NCBI GenBank assembly: GCA_035578905.1 | Contig: JAQJVL010001192.1 | Location: 62,001 to 126,000, forward strand | Source of the DNA: Stictocephala bisonia | Taxonomy: Eukaryota > Arthropoda > Insecta > Hemiptera > Membracidae | Reading direction: 5' to 3' | DNA: 64,000 bases | Part shown: piece by piece, positions 22,231 to 34,721 of the stretch | Position numbering within the stretch: the stretch's first letter is position 1 | Layout of the letters: each line of letters opens with the position of its first letter | Notes under the pieces: generated by a model | What the model saw: only the letters and a program-made list of their open reading frames with translations | Databases searched by the model: none | Told to the model about the DNA's origin: nothing | Position numbers and translations under genes: made by a program

Positions 22231-23715
22231 CTACTCAGTTAAAAGAATATTCGCGCAAGCTTACTGTTTAGCATGTAGCAACACAATCTAGACAGGTTCA
22301 GTTACTCTGGCCCATTTATTACATGAAGTCAGTGATTTTAATCCTCAGTAACCTGAATCTTATCAACTCAAAATATTTGTTTACTCAAATATTTGTCCTG
22401 TTCTTTTAGGTTTGAGTTATTTAAGGTAGATGTGTTTGTATGTAAATATTGGAATTTTATCTTATTTTTTAATTGAGAAGCAACACAGTAAATCTGTAAA
22501 TTTTATCATCATTGTAACCATTAAATTCTTACAAAATTTGTTTCAATTTAGAAGAAGACATGGAATGGAGTACTTCTAATTATGCAGAATAACATTTTCT
22601 TCATCTTTTAATACACTTTCAGACTATTTTCTATAGGTGTTATATTGTGAAAGATAAATTCCTTACTGTTAGTGATTATTTTTTCTATAACTGACTAGAC
22701 GGAAAAAATGACACTGATTCAGTTGGTAATGATGAATTGAATTGTAATATGAGAATTAGATCCACTTCTTTATTAGTTAACAATTTACAGCTCATTGCAA
22801 GTGAAAATTATTTCTATTCTTAGAATTAATTGTGTCTTATTAAAGGGTAGCAATAAGAATTTTTTATTGTGTTTCACAAAAAAGTTGATAATCGCATGAT
22901 TTTCTGCAATAAATAAATATTGTTTTCTAAGTTTTACTTCCCCATAATAAGAATTGGAAAAAAATATCACAATCATTTAATTATATCTGCCAATTAATTA
23001 ATTGGTAATTGCATTATTATTACCATGGTTAGGATAATTACTATTGGCAATTAGAGGTTTACTCTAATTTTGTCTAACTAAAGCATTTAAAAAATATATG
23101 AATATTTAAAATTGAACTATTATGTCAATATTAACTTGTAAAACATAAATATTGAACTAAACTAAATAAATGCAGGTGTTTGGTTTAATACAAGTGGTGT
23201 TGCTCTAATTATGGAATTTAACATTAAGGATGGTTTCAAAGTATTTTTAGATATCTCTCAAGGTGGAGACTTCATGTGGACTCAAAATCAGGTATTCCTG
23301 AGCATTTTAATTAAATATAACAAGTGCACACTAACTAACAATTTGTAAGATTCCAGCAGGTTCAATAAAAAACTAAGTAAAAAGTCTTTAAAATATTTTA
23401 TAGATAAATCTTTCAAGCATTGTTATAAAACAAAATTACATTTAATTTGAATAATCTCTTCTTAACAAAACTCTTAGGTTTATCATAATCTATAGTAAAA
23501 ATAAGAATGGGAAAAGTCAAGTTCTCTATTTTAGGCCCTGAAATTATTTGAAAGAGTAGAGGTTAAAATATGCAATATAAATGTTTAATTCTCAAATTAA
23601 TTTAGTGAAAAATTAACTCTAAAAGTTACATAAACTAGTTTTTATTGCTGTTTAATTTTAGGATGCTATTATTTTATTGGCTAACACTGAAGATCAAATA
23701 ATATAGTCATAATGA
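22231..23715. other. Intron, no recognisable feature
   Basis: AT-rich DNA with no supported gene, terminal repeat or array. Confidence 0.5.
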
Positions 23716-23967
23716 TTTAACACTTCGCACATTGAAATTAATTCACCCTATTTTCACAGTCATCGCCAAATGCAGTCATTTGCTTTCAAAATTGCCTTCT
23801 CTCAACAAAAAATTGATTGTTTACACGCCATGAAGAGTGGATCTGTATTCTGTGGGTATTTAATTCAGTAATAACAAGGTTAAAACTAACCAGAAATAAG
23901 CTCTGAATTATATAATCAAATTTGAAAATCTGGATGACAAAGACTGTAGTTCAATCGATTAATAATA

Positions 23968-25312
23968 CGAGGGTAATCCAGAAAGTAACCTCTTTTGAAA
24001 TAAAAATTAATCTAGTGAAGATAGAACAATTTTATTGTATACATCTTAAAACTACAACTTTACTTTATTTTTCCACATAGTCACCAAAGCACTTGTCATA
24101 TCTTTTGACAGTCTTATCAATTCCCTCCTTATAAAAATCTGCCGCCTGTGATTGGAGCCCCTCCTTATAAAAATCTGCCACCTGTGAGTGGAGCCAACCG
24201 GTCACTGCATTTTGTAGCTCTTCGTCACTGTCGAACTGCTGCGAGGCAAGCCATGACTTCATGTATGGAAAGAAGTGAAAATCACTTGAAGCCAAGTCCG
24301 GGCTATATGGGGAATGATCAAAAACGTCCCAATTAAACTTTTTCAAAAGTTCTCCGAGCAGTGTGAGGCCGAGCATTGTCATACAAAAACAGAACACCAG
24401 ATGTCAGGAGGCCACGACGCTTGTTTTGAATCGCTCTTCTCAGCCGTTTTAACGTTTTGCAGTAAACTTGAGACGTGCCACGATCCATAAATTCAATGAG
24501 CAAAATGCCCTTGGAATCCCAGAAAACCTTTGCCATGAGCTTCCTTGTTGACAGTGTTTAACGGGCTTTCTTCGGCTTGTTTGGAGATGCGGTATGACTC
24601 CATTGCATTGATTGCTGTTTTGTCTCAGTATTCACGTAGGCCACCCAAGTCTCATCACCGGTAACGATTCTGTTTGAAAAATCTGCTTCTTCCAAGTCGT
24701 GCCGAAAGAGAAAATCAATGGCAGACGACATTCTTTTTGTCTTATGGTCGTCGGAGAGCAGTTTCGGTACCCAACGAGCACAAAACTTGTGGTACCCCTG
24801 TTTTTCTTTCACTATCTCGTGTAAGAGGCTTCGAGAAACTTCAGGAAAGTGGTCAGAAAGTTCCGAAATCATGAATCGATGATTCTCACAAACCTTTTCG
24901 TTCACTTTGCTCAGAAGGTCATTACAGACAGGAAAAGGCCTACCACTTCTTTCTTCATCGTGAATGCTTGTTCTACCATTTTTAAAAAAAACCGTACCTA
25001 CTAACGAACTACACCTTCACTCATAACGTTTGGGCCATAAACGGCACACAATTCACAATAAATTTCGGCTGCTGGGTGATTTTTTGCCAAAATAAATCGT
25101 ATAACACTACGTACGTCATGCTTGGCGAGATTTTCTATCGCCGCACTCATGTTTTAAGGCTGTAACTGGACAACACGTGATAGTACAATGCTCCACCTTG
25201 CACAGTTAGAAGCGTACTGAGCTGCTGCGCGCGCCGATGTCAGTATGGCGGCGCTACCCCCACTACTTCTCATGCTATGAACAAACGACGGTTACTTTCT
25301 GGATAACCTTCG
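23968..25312 (-). mobile_element. mariner transposon, 1,345 bp
   Basis: Terminal inverted repeats begin CGAGGGTAATCCAGAAAG on the left and CGAAGGTTATCCAGAAAG (complement) on the right: 23 bp with two mismatches. TA duplications lie at 23966-23967 and 25313-25314. Length and structure are those of a full-size mariner. The transposase is on the minus strand. Confidence 0.93.
24063..25150 (-). pseudogene. mariner transposase, inactivated
   Basis: The start is at 25150-25148 (MSAAIENLAKHDVRSVIRF). The N-terminal paired HTH region (AAEIYCELCAVYG) and the linker (EERSGRPFP) are recognisable. The DD34D catalytic motifs VTGDETWV, LYDNARPH and SSDFHFF all keep their Asp. A stop at 24558-24560 (KKAR-stop-TLSTRKLMAKVFWD) replaces the residue that is Gln in relatives, as if CAA became TAA. 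A frameshift near 24335 separates RRTFEKV from the third-Asp block. Near the C-terminus a 36-bp tandem duplication repeats SQVADFYKEGL / SQAADFYKEGI. It is therefore not functional. Confidence 0.92.
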
Positions 25313-27406
25313 TAATAACCAAGCAGGTTTACTACAAATAAATTTTAAAGTCGCTTAGGATGAATTAGTTTTTAAATTATTATCGGTAATGAAATAGTGC
25401 AACTTGAAACTACCTCGATACATGAGGCTACACTGAACAACAGATAAATAATTATTTCATAACTTGAAATTCATGAAAACCTGGTGTAATCAAATGAAAA
25501 CCATAGATCTAGTCGGCTAATATAATAGGTCTAGCCGATGTTGGCGACGAGATGCAGTCTGAAATATCAGCTAAGTGGCAACTAGTGATACGGTAAAGAT
25601 TTTGGCCAGCTAATTATAAACTTATGAATAAAAAATGAGATGTTTGATAAGGCTTCGGTTCAATAAAAACTATTTTCTGAATCTGTAAATTTGTCGTATT
25701 TTGTTTAGAAAAGGCCTTCACTTGTGTTTCTCCCTCACTTTGGTTGATTCGTGATTGTTTTACAGTTTACATCGACGTCAATGTGAACGTGGAACCGTTA
25801 GTGAGTTTTCGAATCAAAATTATCGTACTTTACCACCTTTTACACTCCAATTGTGTTATTGTCTAACCTAGTCAGAAAACCGTTCAACAATCTGACTAGA
25901 AAAAATATCGTACGCACAAATATTACACACAGTTTTGGCGACCTAAGGTGTTTCGGAATAATAATTAATAGACGTTCGCCACGGATATTTATATATATTT
26001 TTTTATTTGATGGAAAATAAATCAATAATGTTGTGTCACACGCTGCTAGAATGCTATTACCATATTTGATATGATATGATACAGTATTTTCTTACGTCAA
26101 ATCATTGCTCAGATTAAAAATTAAAATAGACTTCAATCGGCTCGCGAGAAATATACGATAATTTCAGTTCCTAAAAGGAGCTGAACGGTTCGTAGCACGT
26201 ACATATACTACAACCGAGATGAACTTCTGCCTAGAAAAGATGGAAGTTCGATTCTTGGGATGTAAAGTAACCCGTTCTCGGGACTCTTGATTGAACAGTA
26301 TTATTGATATGAACGAAAATATGCATAATTTCCACGGCGTACAGACCATTAGATTTGTATCGGTAACAGGTCTTTTTGAGCATCTTGAACCGGATTTCTC
26401 ATCCCCTCTCTTGGGTCATAAAGACACTAACCAGCACTTCTGTTTTATTCACGCTATTTTAGGTTAGGTTACAAGTGACTAGTAGACTTGACAACCAACA
26501 TGTGTGATCGCTACCCTATCACCCTTAACTAGTTTTGAATTGAACTAGTTAAAATCATAATGAACGAACTCGTTCACTACGTCGACTAGTTCATTTGACT
26601 GTCGTCGTGTACTACCTATTCTTAGGCGTATTGTTTAGTTCATAATAACGCGTACCAAACTGATAACATATGATTAAGGGTAAAATAAAGCACAAGGAAG
26701 CGCACACGTTTTATTCATAACTTATAAAACTGTTTACTCTTAAAACTAAATTAAGATGTAAATCTGATATTTTGTGAAATACAACTACTCAATCGATCTT
26801 CGAGTAGTTTCGGAGGCTTCGAGCCGAGTTTGAGTAGTAAAATACTCGATCAAATACTGTAAGTTTTGAGTACTCGCACACCCCTACCAAAGACATGTCT
26901 AAGTTCATGCTGCACTCTAGTGGATGTTTTAGGAACTATTATTTATACTATCGACAGAAATATTTAATTTTGGATCTCTACATTTACCGCATTTGAGGCA
27001 AAGTAGAGGCTGGGTATATATTAGTTTGCCGTATGCGAAGGGTTAATAACCAACAGTATGGCATTTAATGCATTCCTAAGATTTTACTAAAGTTATAAAC
27101 ACTGATTAACTAACCCATATTAATTGGGAAGGATGTTAAAAACAATTCAAAAACAGTGAACCCTTTACTTTCCATGAGGACTCAGGATCATAGACATCAC
27201 AGATTAGTGCAAAGATATGAATTATAAAATATTTACCACGTCTCTTACTCTCATATCACTTACAACCTCCCCAGTTATATAAAATTTAGTTCAGCTCATA
27301 ATAAATGACAAGTAGGCCTATTTTTATGTGATAAAGTACATACCTTTAATTATTTCATAAAGAACAGTAATCATAAGATTAGACAAAATAAAACTATGTA
27401 TTTTAA

Positions 27407-28416
27407 CCCATTGGCCTACATATTAATTTGACACTTGAAAATTAAATTAAATTTGAGCAAAACTCAAATGTTTGGTTTTTATAGTTTTACATTTACTCTG
27501 ACAATATTATATCTATCATGTTATATGGTTTACAACCAGTAATATCTAAGCTAATTGACAATATAATTTTTAATGAAATTTCTATAGTTAAAAAGTAAAA
27601 AAAACAACTCTAAAATTAGTAAAAACATTAAATAAATTATATTTTTAGAAAGTAAACATCAATTTCAACTGAATGGTATACACAATTTCTATATTTAGTT
27701 ACGTTACAATATAAAATTTAATTCCGTACTTAAAAATAATAATTATGTTACATATAAAAATCCTTTTTGTTCATAAAAAAATAAATACACTGTTGACCAA
27801 ACAAATCCTAATTATTTGCCGGCAGGCCTCAATGCACAAATATAGGAAAGTTTCAGAGTAAGTTTTGAGTAAATCATTCCATAGGGCTTGCGTGCTCTTC
27901 TATTGTATTGTGGCAACATCATCGACACCTTTTTCTAATAAGTTTATCAATTTCACTTGAAACTATTGATCAGTACTATTTCTTCTGGACAGTTTCAATT
28001 AACTTAACTAAAACTCACAACAAACACAGTTCTATTGTAAATAAACACTAAACGATCGAATTGGTGTTTCATTTCCACTGTTCAGTACCAAACTAAATCA
28101 GCTGTTACTAATAGCATGTAAAAATGTTCATATAATAAGATATTATTACAGACAATTCAGACACAGTCAAAGAAAATGCAGCTGTAACTGATGTCTGCTT
28201 GTCTATGTAAAATCTCAAGTGTTAACATCGGAAATATAAGTCTTGTTTTTGCTTCCAAATGAAATGAATGCTGGCCCCATTTATAATTAACTTAAATAAT
28301 ATGATTAATAACTTGAAAAATTAAGTTTTTAAAGTTATTATAAAAGTTATGATCAATACAAAACGATTCCGAGATGGAATAATTGTCCAAAATGGCTGTG
28401 ATAGTAGGCTAATGGG
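27407..28416. mobile_element. TTAA-flanked MITE, 1,010 bp
   Basis: The left end TTAA-CCCATTGGCCTAC (27403-) and right end GTAGGCTAATGGG-TTAA (to 28420) form 13-bp inverted repeats with one mismatch inside TTAA duplications, the signature of piggyBac-type elements. The interior is AT-rich with no transposase, so it is non-autonomous. Confidence 0.75.
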
Positions 28417-28420
28417 TTAA

Positions 28421-30747
28421 ACTATAATTAGTAAATGAACAATAACCATAAAGTAAGGCACACAATATTATTTATTTTTTATTTATTTCAAACCGTGTAC
28501 AATAGTGTATAGTACTTGGTTACTAAAAAGAAAATCGTGTAAAACAGTGTCTTGAAAAATTTTAAACATTGTTTACTTGAATAAAAATATATATTCTTAA
28601 AGAGGTCTTTGATCTGCAGTCTGACAAGGAGGAATCCACAGATCAGACTATGGTCAGACCCATATTGATAAGATCGAAAGGTATGTGTTAAAAAAAGAAA
28701 CAACAATAAAATAAGATTCACTCCACTTAGCAACAAGCCAATTCCTGTTTAATGGTTAGTTTTTATTTACTTGATTTTTCACACTTTTTCGCTCAACACA
28801 ATATTACACTTTTGAATGTTTTTTGTGAAACCAAACAAAATAAATGGTGTGTTGCTTCTTTAATAAAAAATAACTGAGTTAATCCCAGTCCTCCAAATGG
28901 GTTGCTTTTGTTCAACGGCAAAATGCAGAATCAGCAAATATGACATTGGAGTATGCCAAATTAGGGAATGTCGTTCTACAGAAAGATGAATCACAGTACG
29001 CATACACCCCTTGATGTATAATCTGATAAAATTAAAGGGTAGAAGGGGATCAAATTTCTGTTTGCCTGTTGTCCAAGCCATGAATGAAATTAAGTCAACT
29101 TACAATTTAGCAACCTTCTAATGGACACTTTCAAAAAAATTAATTTGTATAAGTAAAAACGAATGTGAGCGCAATGGTTCAAAGAGAACTTCCAGTATTA
29201 ATGTAGAGTAAATAAGTGAACTCTAAAAATCCTAGCTAACAAGAAAATGTAATACAAATTTAAATTGCATTATTCTAACGTAAAAGGCTTGAACTGATTC
29301 AGCTTCAGAAGGATGGGCTTAAGTTAGAAAAAGCCTGGCACAGTGGTTTGTGGATATCTTCTCTCCTCCCCTGTTCTCTTGTGATTTCATTCTCTTGAAC
29401 CATAATTTTAACTTCAATACACGTACAGTGAAGTTGGCATTGATGTAGTGTTAGTAGTTAAGGAATCATTTGGAATAGGTAATATTGATTTAAAGCATCT
29501 CACATTAAAAACCCACCAGTTCAGAGTGCCTACAAAATATATAGTTAGGAAGTATTAACTTAGTCGTATAGTCATTTCCCTTAGAAAAAATGTTTAATTT
29601 TAATGATAACCTTTCTTATTATTTATCAAAATAAAGATGGTGAACTTTTAATTGCAATACTTTTGACTGAGAAATGCTAAATTCTAAGTGTAAAAATGAT
29701 TTTGCTATTTTTAATTATTTTTATTTCGTATAGATTTTTATTAAACTTGGTAGACACTTTGGTACAGTTTTTCAAACTCATTTAAGATTTCGACATTTAA
29801 CATTTGATTAAGACGTTTAAATTGCATCAAATGTAAAATTATAAAAGATGAACAATTTGTTGTTTTTATTTAATTTTTGTTTTATTGTTGTTACTAATTA
29901 ATTCCTATTTTAAGGCATTCCAGACAATTTTTACTAAAATTGTCTATGGAATACAACTGCTATTCAAATAATGAAGAATTTTGGGAAAGTAAAAAATATG
30001 TTACTGTACCTTTGCCTATCTGCAATGTCCCGGTAACCGTTGAGCCATTTGGTTGGATTTTCCTATCTGAGCAGTTGTTTAGTCATTGACTTACATTAAA
30101 GTTGATGCTGATATACTTACATGATAATTATTTGTACATTAATATGCTTTGCTGCCAAAACAACTACGTTGTATTTTTATTGGTCCATTTTAACTGTTGA
30201 TATCTCCTGATATCTTGTTTTGTCAATTGTCTGACACAATACCAGAAACCGTCTATTTAAAGTTTTTATTTTCATGTGTTTCTCTACATTATTTTATGTA
30301 ATGTGGAATATTAAATACTCTTATCATAATAATTTTTTCAATAAAGTTTAGTGTTTTATATTTACTTAAATAATGAATATAAAACATATTTAGGCAAGTG
30401 TGTAAATATATTTGTAACCTTATGAACTGTAGCTCTTATTTTAGTTAAATGGTTAAAGGGTTTATATTAAATTATCTTCCTGTTTTTAAATTCTCTTGAC
30501 AGGTAAAAAGGATCAACTAATCGTAATTATCGAAGAATATAAAATATTCATTGCCTAGTTTTTAAACATGTGCTAGAATGTGTCAGTATATTAATAACTT
30601 TGTAAACTAATTTATCTAGCACAAAATTCAAATAAAACCTGCTGGAATTCTAGTTTGTTATATTTGTTAACAGCTACAACGTTTTACTGCTTAACTGTTT
30701 TTTATTAAAATATATGATGTAAGCAAAATAGTTTCTTTATAGATTCA
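28421..30747. other. Intron, no recognisable feature
   Basis: AT-rich. No supported ORF, terminal repeat or tandem array. Confidence 0.5.
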
Positions 30748-30751
30748 TTAA

Positions 30752-31786
30752 CCTCTCAACTGCTGTAAACCATTGTAGTCGTTTATGGTTGGCGAGTGCA
30801 CAAAGCTAGGCATGAGTTGAGCTGTTTAGTATTGCATATGCATAGTATACTTTGCATATGTGTATGGTGTATCAATACCTTCTATGTGTATGGGTGGGTG
30901 GGTGGGTCAATACCTCCTACGTGTATGGGTGGGCGGGTGGGTCAATACCTCTTACGTGTATGGGTGGGTGGGTGGGTCAATACCTCCTATGTGTATGGGT
31001 GGGTGGGTGGGTCAATACCTCCTATGTGTATGGGTTTGTGGTGGCACAGTCTATTTTACTTGTTTTACCAAAGGTAGATATTTGCTTATAAAAACTAAAT
31101 TCAAGTCAGTTGGGCGTATAGTTTTGGGAAATAGTGATGAGAGGTAAATGGCTTTTAAGTATTTGTATTATAATTATTGTAGATTATAAATATTTTCTCA
31201 AGACACTTTAATCCTGAAATATACTTATATGTGCTGTTATCCACTGAAGTCGATATTGATCATTTCTTTACATAGAGTGCTTGCAACATCTGTGAGATAC
31301 TGTATCAACAGAATGATGTTTATTTCTTTTTGCAGCTGTTGGCTGCTTGTTGTTTACGTTGGGTAGTGTCGTGAAAACAGCATCTGTGCGGATTTCGGGC
31401 ACTTGTTATGGAACAGGAAAAGGATGATTTATTTGGCAAAAATTATGTTTTGAGTCATTTATTTTCTGATATCAGTAACTATAATGATTCCATGCATAGT
31501 TAAAATGAACAAAATGATTGTGAAAGCACTAGTGAGAGGAGTGGTCTACAATGTCTTTCGACAAAACAAATATGTAAACAAACAAAAGGTCGTCATATGT
31601 TGCGAACGAAATATATTGATAGGGTAATTTATAACTGAACTAATTACCCTTTTGATCCAATTGTTTATAATTTTGACTCGTCAAATAGGGAAATACAATT
31701 ATTTAATGATATTTTTGTAAAAGCTTATTTGAATAAAACTGCATCACAGAGGGTAGACATGCGCTATTAACATAGCAGTTTAGAGG
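30752..31786. mobile_element. TTAA-flanked element with minisatellite, 1,035 bp
   Basis: TTAA at 30748-30751 and 31787-31790 bound inverted ends CCTCTCAACTGCTGT and (complement) CCTCTAAACTGCTAT, 15 bp with two mismatches. These ends differ from those of the other TTAA elements here. Inside are a tandem array at 30880-31040 and, from about 31410, a + strand ATG reading MEQEKDDLFGKNYVLSHLFS before decay. The latter may be the start of a lost transposase. Confidence 0.7.
30880..31045. repeat. 35-bp minisatellite array
   Basis: Four to five units of GTGTATGGGTGGGTGGG + TGGGTCAATACCTCCTAY. The period is 35, not 36, so the three forward frames interleave. The core GTGTATGGGTGGGCGGG is shared with the 36-bp arrays elsewhere in the window. 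Confidence 0.9.
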
Positions 31787-31852
31787 TTAAAAAAAATGTT
31801 TAGCATTATCTTGATTGCAACTAGTTATACTGTACATAACATATTATCTTTT

Positions 31853-32047
31853 TTAATTTTGCAAGAATAGTTGAATTGTCAATCTAGTGAGACTGGAGTC
31901 CTTGGGCCAGGGCTTTGGTGCCTTAGAACAGGGCTCTGGAGCCTTAGGACGAGGCTCTGGAGTCACAGGCTGGGGCTCTGTAATCTTAAGCAAAGGCACT
32001 GAATTCTTAGCCCAAGAATCCACGTCTTGATGAGAGACTGTAGTCAT
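31853..32047 (-). other. Short proline-rich repetitive ORF of unknown origin
   Basis: A 64-codon minus-strand frame contains three or four imperfect copies of PEPRPKA / PEPCSKA / PKPWPKD, reflecting a degenerate 24-bp DNA repeat. No splice context or neighbouring coding sequence supports a gene, and its strand is opposite to Mical. It is probably a repeat-derived shadow. Confidence 0.25.
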
Positions 32048-33289
32048 GTTTGGGAGGCCTAAAGTTTTTGATGTGTCAAAACTTTTAACATATTTTTTGG
32101 CTTGTTCTTAATTTGTGTTTAAATGTGATAGCATAACCCAGATCTAAACCAAGAAGTATTGTTTTGCACATTAAATGGTACAATATCAACCAACAAATGT
32201 AATCGTTCAAATAAAATGTTCTCATATGGTCATTATTAAATAAATAAATAATTAAGGCTGGAGCCCCATGAATCATGTTTGTGTGAAAATTCTTTGTTTG
32301 GCTGCATACCTTTTTTATGTTGTGTTATTTTTAATGCATTTTATGCTATGTTATACATTGAGAATTTAAACAATTCAGTGTATCTGCAAAGTTGAGTAAT
32401 TGAAATCTATGAAACTCACCTTAAATATTAATGTTAGAGTGTATTGTAAACCCAGCACTGTTGATCTCACCCTTTATGTGCAAACTACCTCATGGTGTAA
32501 CTAGATTAAAGAACATTATTTAATTATTTTGAGGGTGATCCATTAATTTGTTTTTACTATTTATAAAGGACTGAACTTCATAGACTACTGTCGGTGCAGA
32601 ATTATGTGCACCCGAGTTTGAAGTTTGTTTTCCAAGGAACTAATTGGTCTACGAAAAATCTTATCACACCATTGTTTTTCTCGTTTAATTGTATGTAATG
32701 ACAAGTTTTAATAATTTCCAACGTAGTTGGAACAAAATGTACCAGAATTTTAACTAGTTTTCATTGTACATCAAATTTACACCTTTATTACTAACAAAAC
32801 CCGTTGATATATCACATGTATATTTTAATACCTGGTTGATAAGAAGGTTTTCTATAAGTTTTAGAGTTTCAACTTTTCGAGAAAAGAAGTTGTTGCCAAT
32901 TTCCTGAAACATTGTTTTTTTACTTCTTGAGATCATAAAACTAATTATTTGATCTTATTGTAATCCTTATGACATGTATAGTTACGATACATCACTTTCA
33001 TATGTGTAAATAAAGGCAGTAGTTTTATATTGATTTAAATCAATTTAAATTTTTGATTTGAAGTTAGTTTAAACTGATTTAAAATCACTGTATTTACTTG
33101 CAAATATGAAAGTAATGGATTGTAACTGTACATGTCATAAGGATGACAACAAGACCAAGTAATTACTTTTATGTCCTGTAGAAGCCAAGGAAACAATGTG
33201 TTGGGGAATTGACTAGAACTTCTTTTCATGAAAAGTTACAATTCTAAAATGTATAAAACTTAAAGAAAACCTTTCTGTCAATCAGGTAA

Positions 33290-34713
33290 TCTCTATGTAT
33301 AAAAGAGAAAGTCCTCACTCACTCGTCACTAATTCTCCCACTACCCGTAATCCTACAGGGCTGAAATTTGGTGCAAATGTTCGTTGAATGCTAAATAGAA
33401 AAACTTAAGAATTTAATCTTGATAAAATACTCCTAAAGGTTAGAAACCGCCCCTGAAAGATTGTTCCATAAGGATAACATTGGGTTGATTGTAGTAAATT
33501 AATGATAGCTGTTTTGTAAATAAATAAACATGTATACGCGTATTTTGTATGTTTGACATTTTTATCCTATTAATGCATTAAGAGTTTACAATTAATTACA
33601 CATTTCTATATATTTGTTATCTACACAATTACGTATAAAAAGTAGCCATATAGGGTTTTCTAGACTATAAAACTTTGTTGTCTAGAACAGCAGTAGGCTG
33701 AGCTTTTACATTGATTAATGAATAGTAATAATAATCTTGTGATTGTTTAGAGAAAACCACAAAGGAAAGGGTAAGCAAGGGCAGTCGGCTAGTAAAATAC
33801 AAAGGAAAGGGTAAGCAAAGGCAGTCGGCTAGTAAAATACAAAGGAAAGGGTAAGCAAGGGCAGTCGGCTAGTAAAATACAAAGGAAAGGGTAAGCAAGG
33901 GCAGTCGGCTAGTAAAATACAAAGGAAAGGGTAAGCAAGGGCAGTCGGCTAGTAAAATACAAAGGAAAGGGTAAGCAAGGGCAGTCGGCTAGTAAAATAC
34001 AAAGGAAAGGGTAAGCAAAGGCAGTCGGCTAGTAAAATACAAAGGAAAGGGTAAGCAAGGGCAGTCGGCTAGTAAAATACAAAGGAAAGGGTAAGCAAGG
34101 GCAGTCGGCTAGTAAAATACAAAGGAAAGGGTAAGCAAGGGCAGTCGGCTAGTAAAATACAAAGGAAAGGGTAAGCAAAGGCAGTCGGCTAGTAAAATAC
34201 AAAGGAAAGGGTAAGCAAGGGCAGTCGGCTAGTAAAATACAAAGGAAAGGGTAAGCAAGGGCAGTCGGCTAGTAAAATACAAAGGAAAGGGTAAGCAAGG
34301 GCAGTCGGCTAGTAAAATACAAAGGAAAGGGTAAGCAAAGGCAGTCGGCTAGTAAAATACAAAGGAAAGGGTAAGCAAGGGCAGTCGGCTAGTAAAATAC
34401 AAAGGAAAGGGTAAGCAAGGGCAGTCGGCTAGTAAAATACAAAGGAAAGGGTAAGCAAAGGCAGTCTGCTAGTAAAATACAAAGGAAAGGGTAAGCAAGG
34501 GCAGTCGGCTAGTAAAATACAAAGGAAAGGGTAAGCAAGGGCAGTCGGCTAGTAAAATACAAAGGAAAGGGTAAGCAAGGGCAGTCGGCTAGTAAAATAC
34601 AAAGGAAAGGGTAAGCAAGGGCAGTCGGCTAGTAAAATACAAAGGAAAGGGTAAGCAAGGGCAGTCGGCTAGTAAAATACAAAGGAAAGGGTGAGCAAGG
34701 GCAGTCAAGCTAG
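33290..34713 (+). mobile_element. Non-autonomous Helitron with amplified 3' terminus
   Basis: It begins TCTCTATG after an A and ends CTAG before a T, matching Helitron rules (5' TC, 3' CTRR, insertion between A and T). The left arm of the surrounding foldback keeps the uninterrupted site (complement GGTAT-TAAAATA against GGTAA|...|TAAAATA here), which fixes both ends. The single-copy body is 33290-33792 (503 bp), with a 5' region containing GTCCTCACTCACTCG and GGGCTGAAATTTGG. The rest is the tandem expansion of its 3' end. No helicase is encoded. Confidence 0.75.
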
Positions 34714-34721
34714 TAAAATAC
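33761..34721. repeat. 40-bp satellite-like array, 24 copies
   Basis: Each unit is AAAGGAAAGGGTAAGCAA + GGGCAGTCGGCTAG + TAAAATAC. Units are almost identical. Copies 2, 7, 11, 15 and 18 share one G-to-A change (GCAAAG); copy 18 has an additional change (GTCTGCT); copy 24 is the most diverged (GTGAGC, TCAAGC, 41 bp). The first 32 bp are the Helitron 3' end and the last 8 bp equal the flanking target sequence. Confidence 0.97.

Larger units (their letters stand above)
23721..27042. mobile_element. Possible TTAA-target element relic enclosing a mariner
   Basis: TTAA at 23717-23720 is followed by CACTTCGCACA. TTAA at 27043-27046 is preceded by the complement of CCCTTCGCATA. Further inward both ends share AAATGC-containing blocks in inverted order. 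If real, these are diverged terminal inverted repeats of a 3.3 kb piggyBac-type element that later received the mariner at 23968-25312. No transposase was recognised in 25313-26890. The evidence is weak and depends on about 11 matched bases. Confidence 0.35.

Noticed and set aside
33761..34721. Regular array considered as CRISPR-like
   Set aside because: The 40-bp units are directly contiguous with no unique spacers, and the context is an animal intron and a Helitron end.
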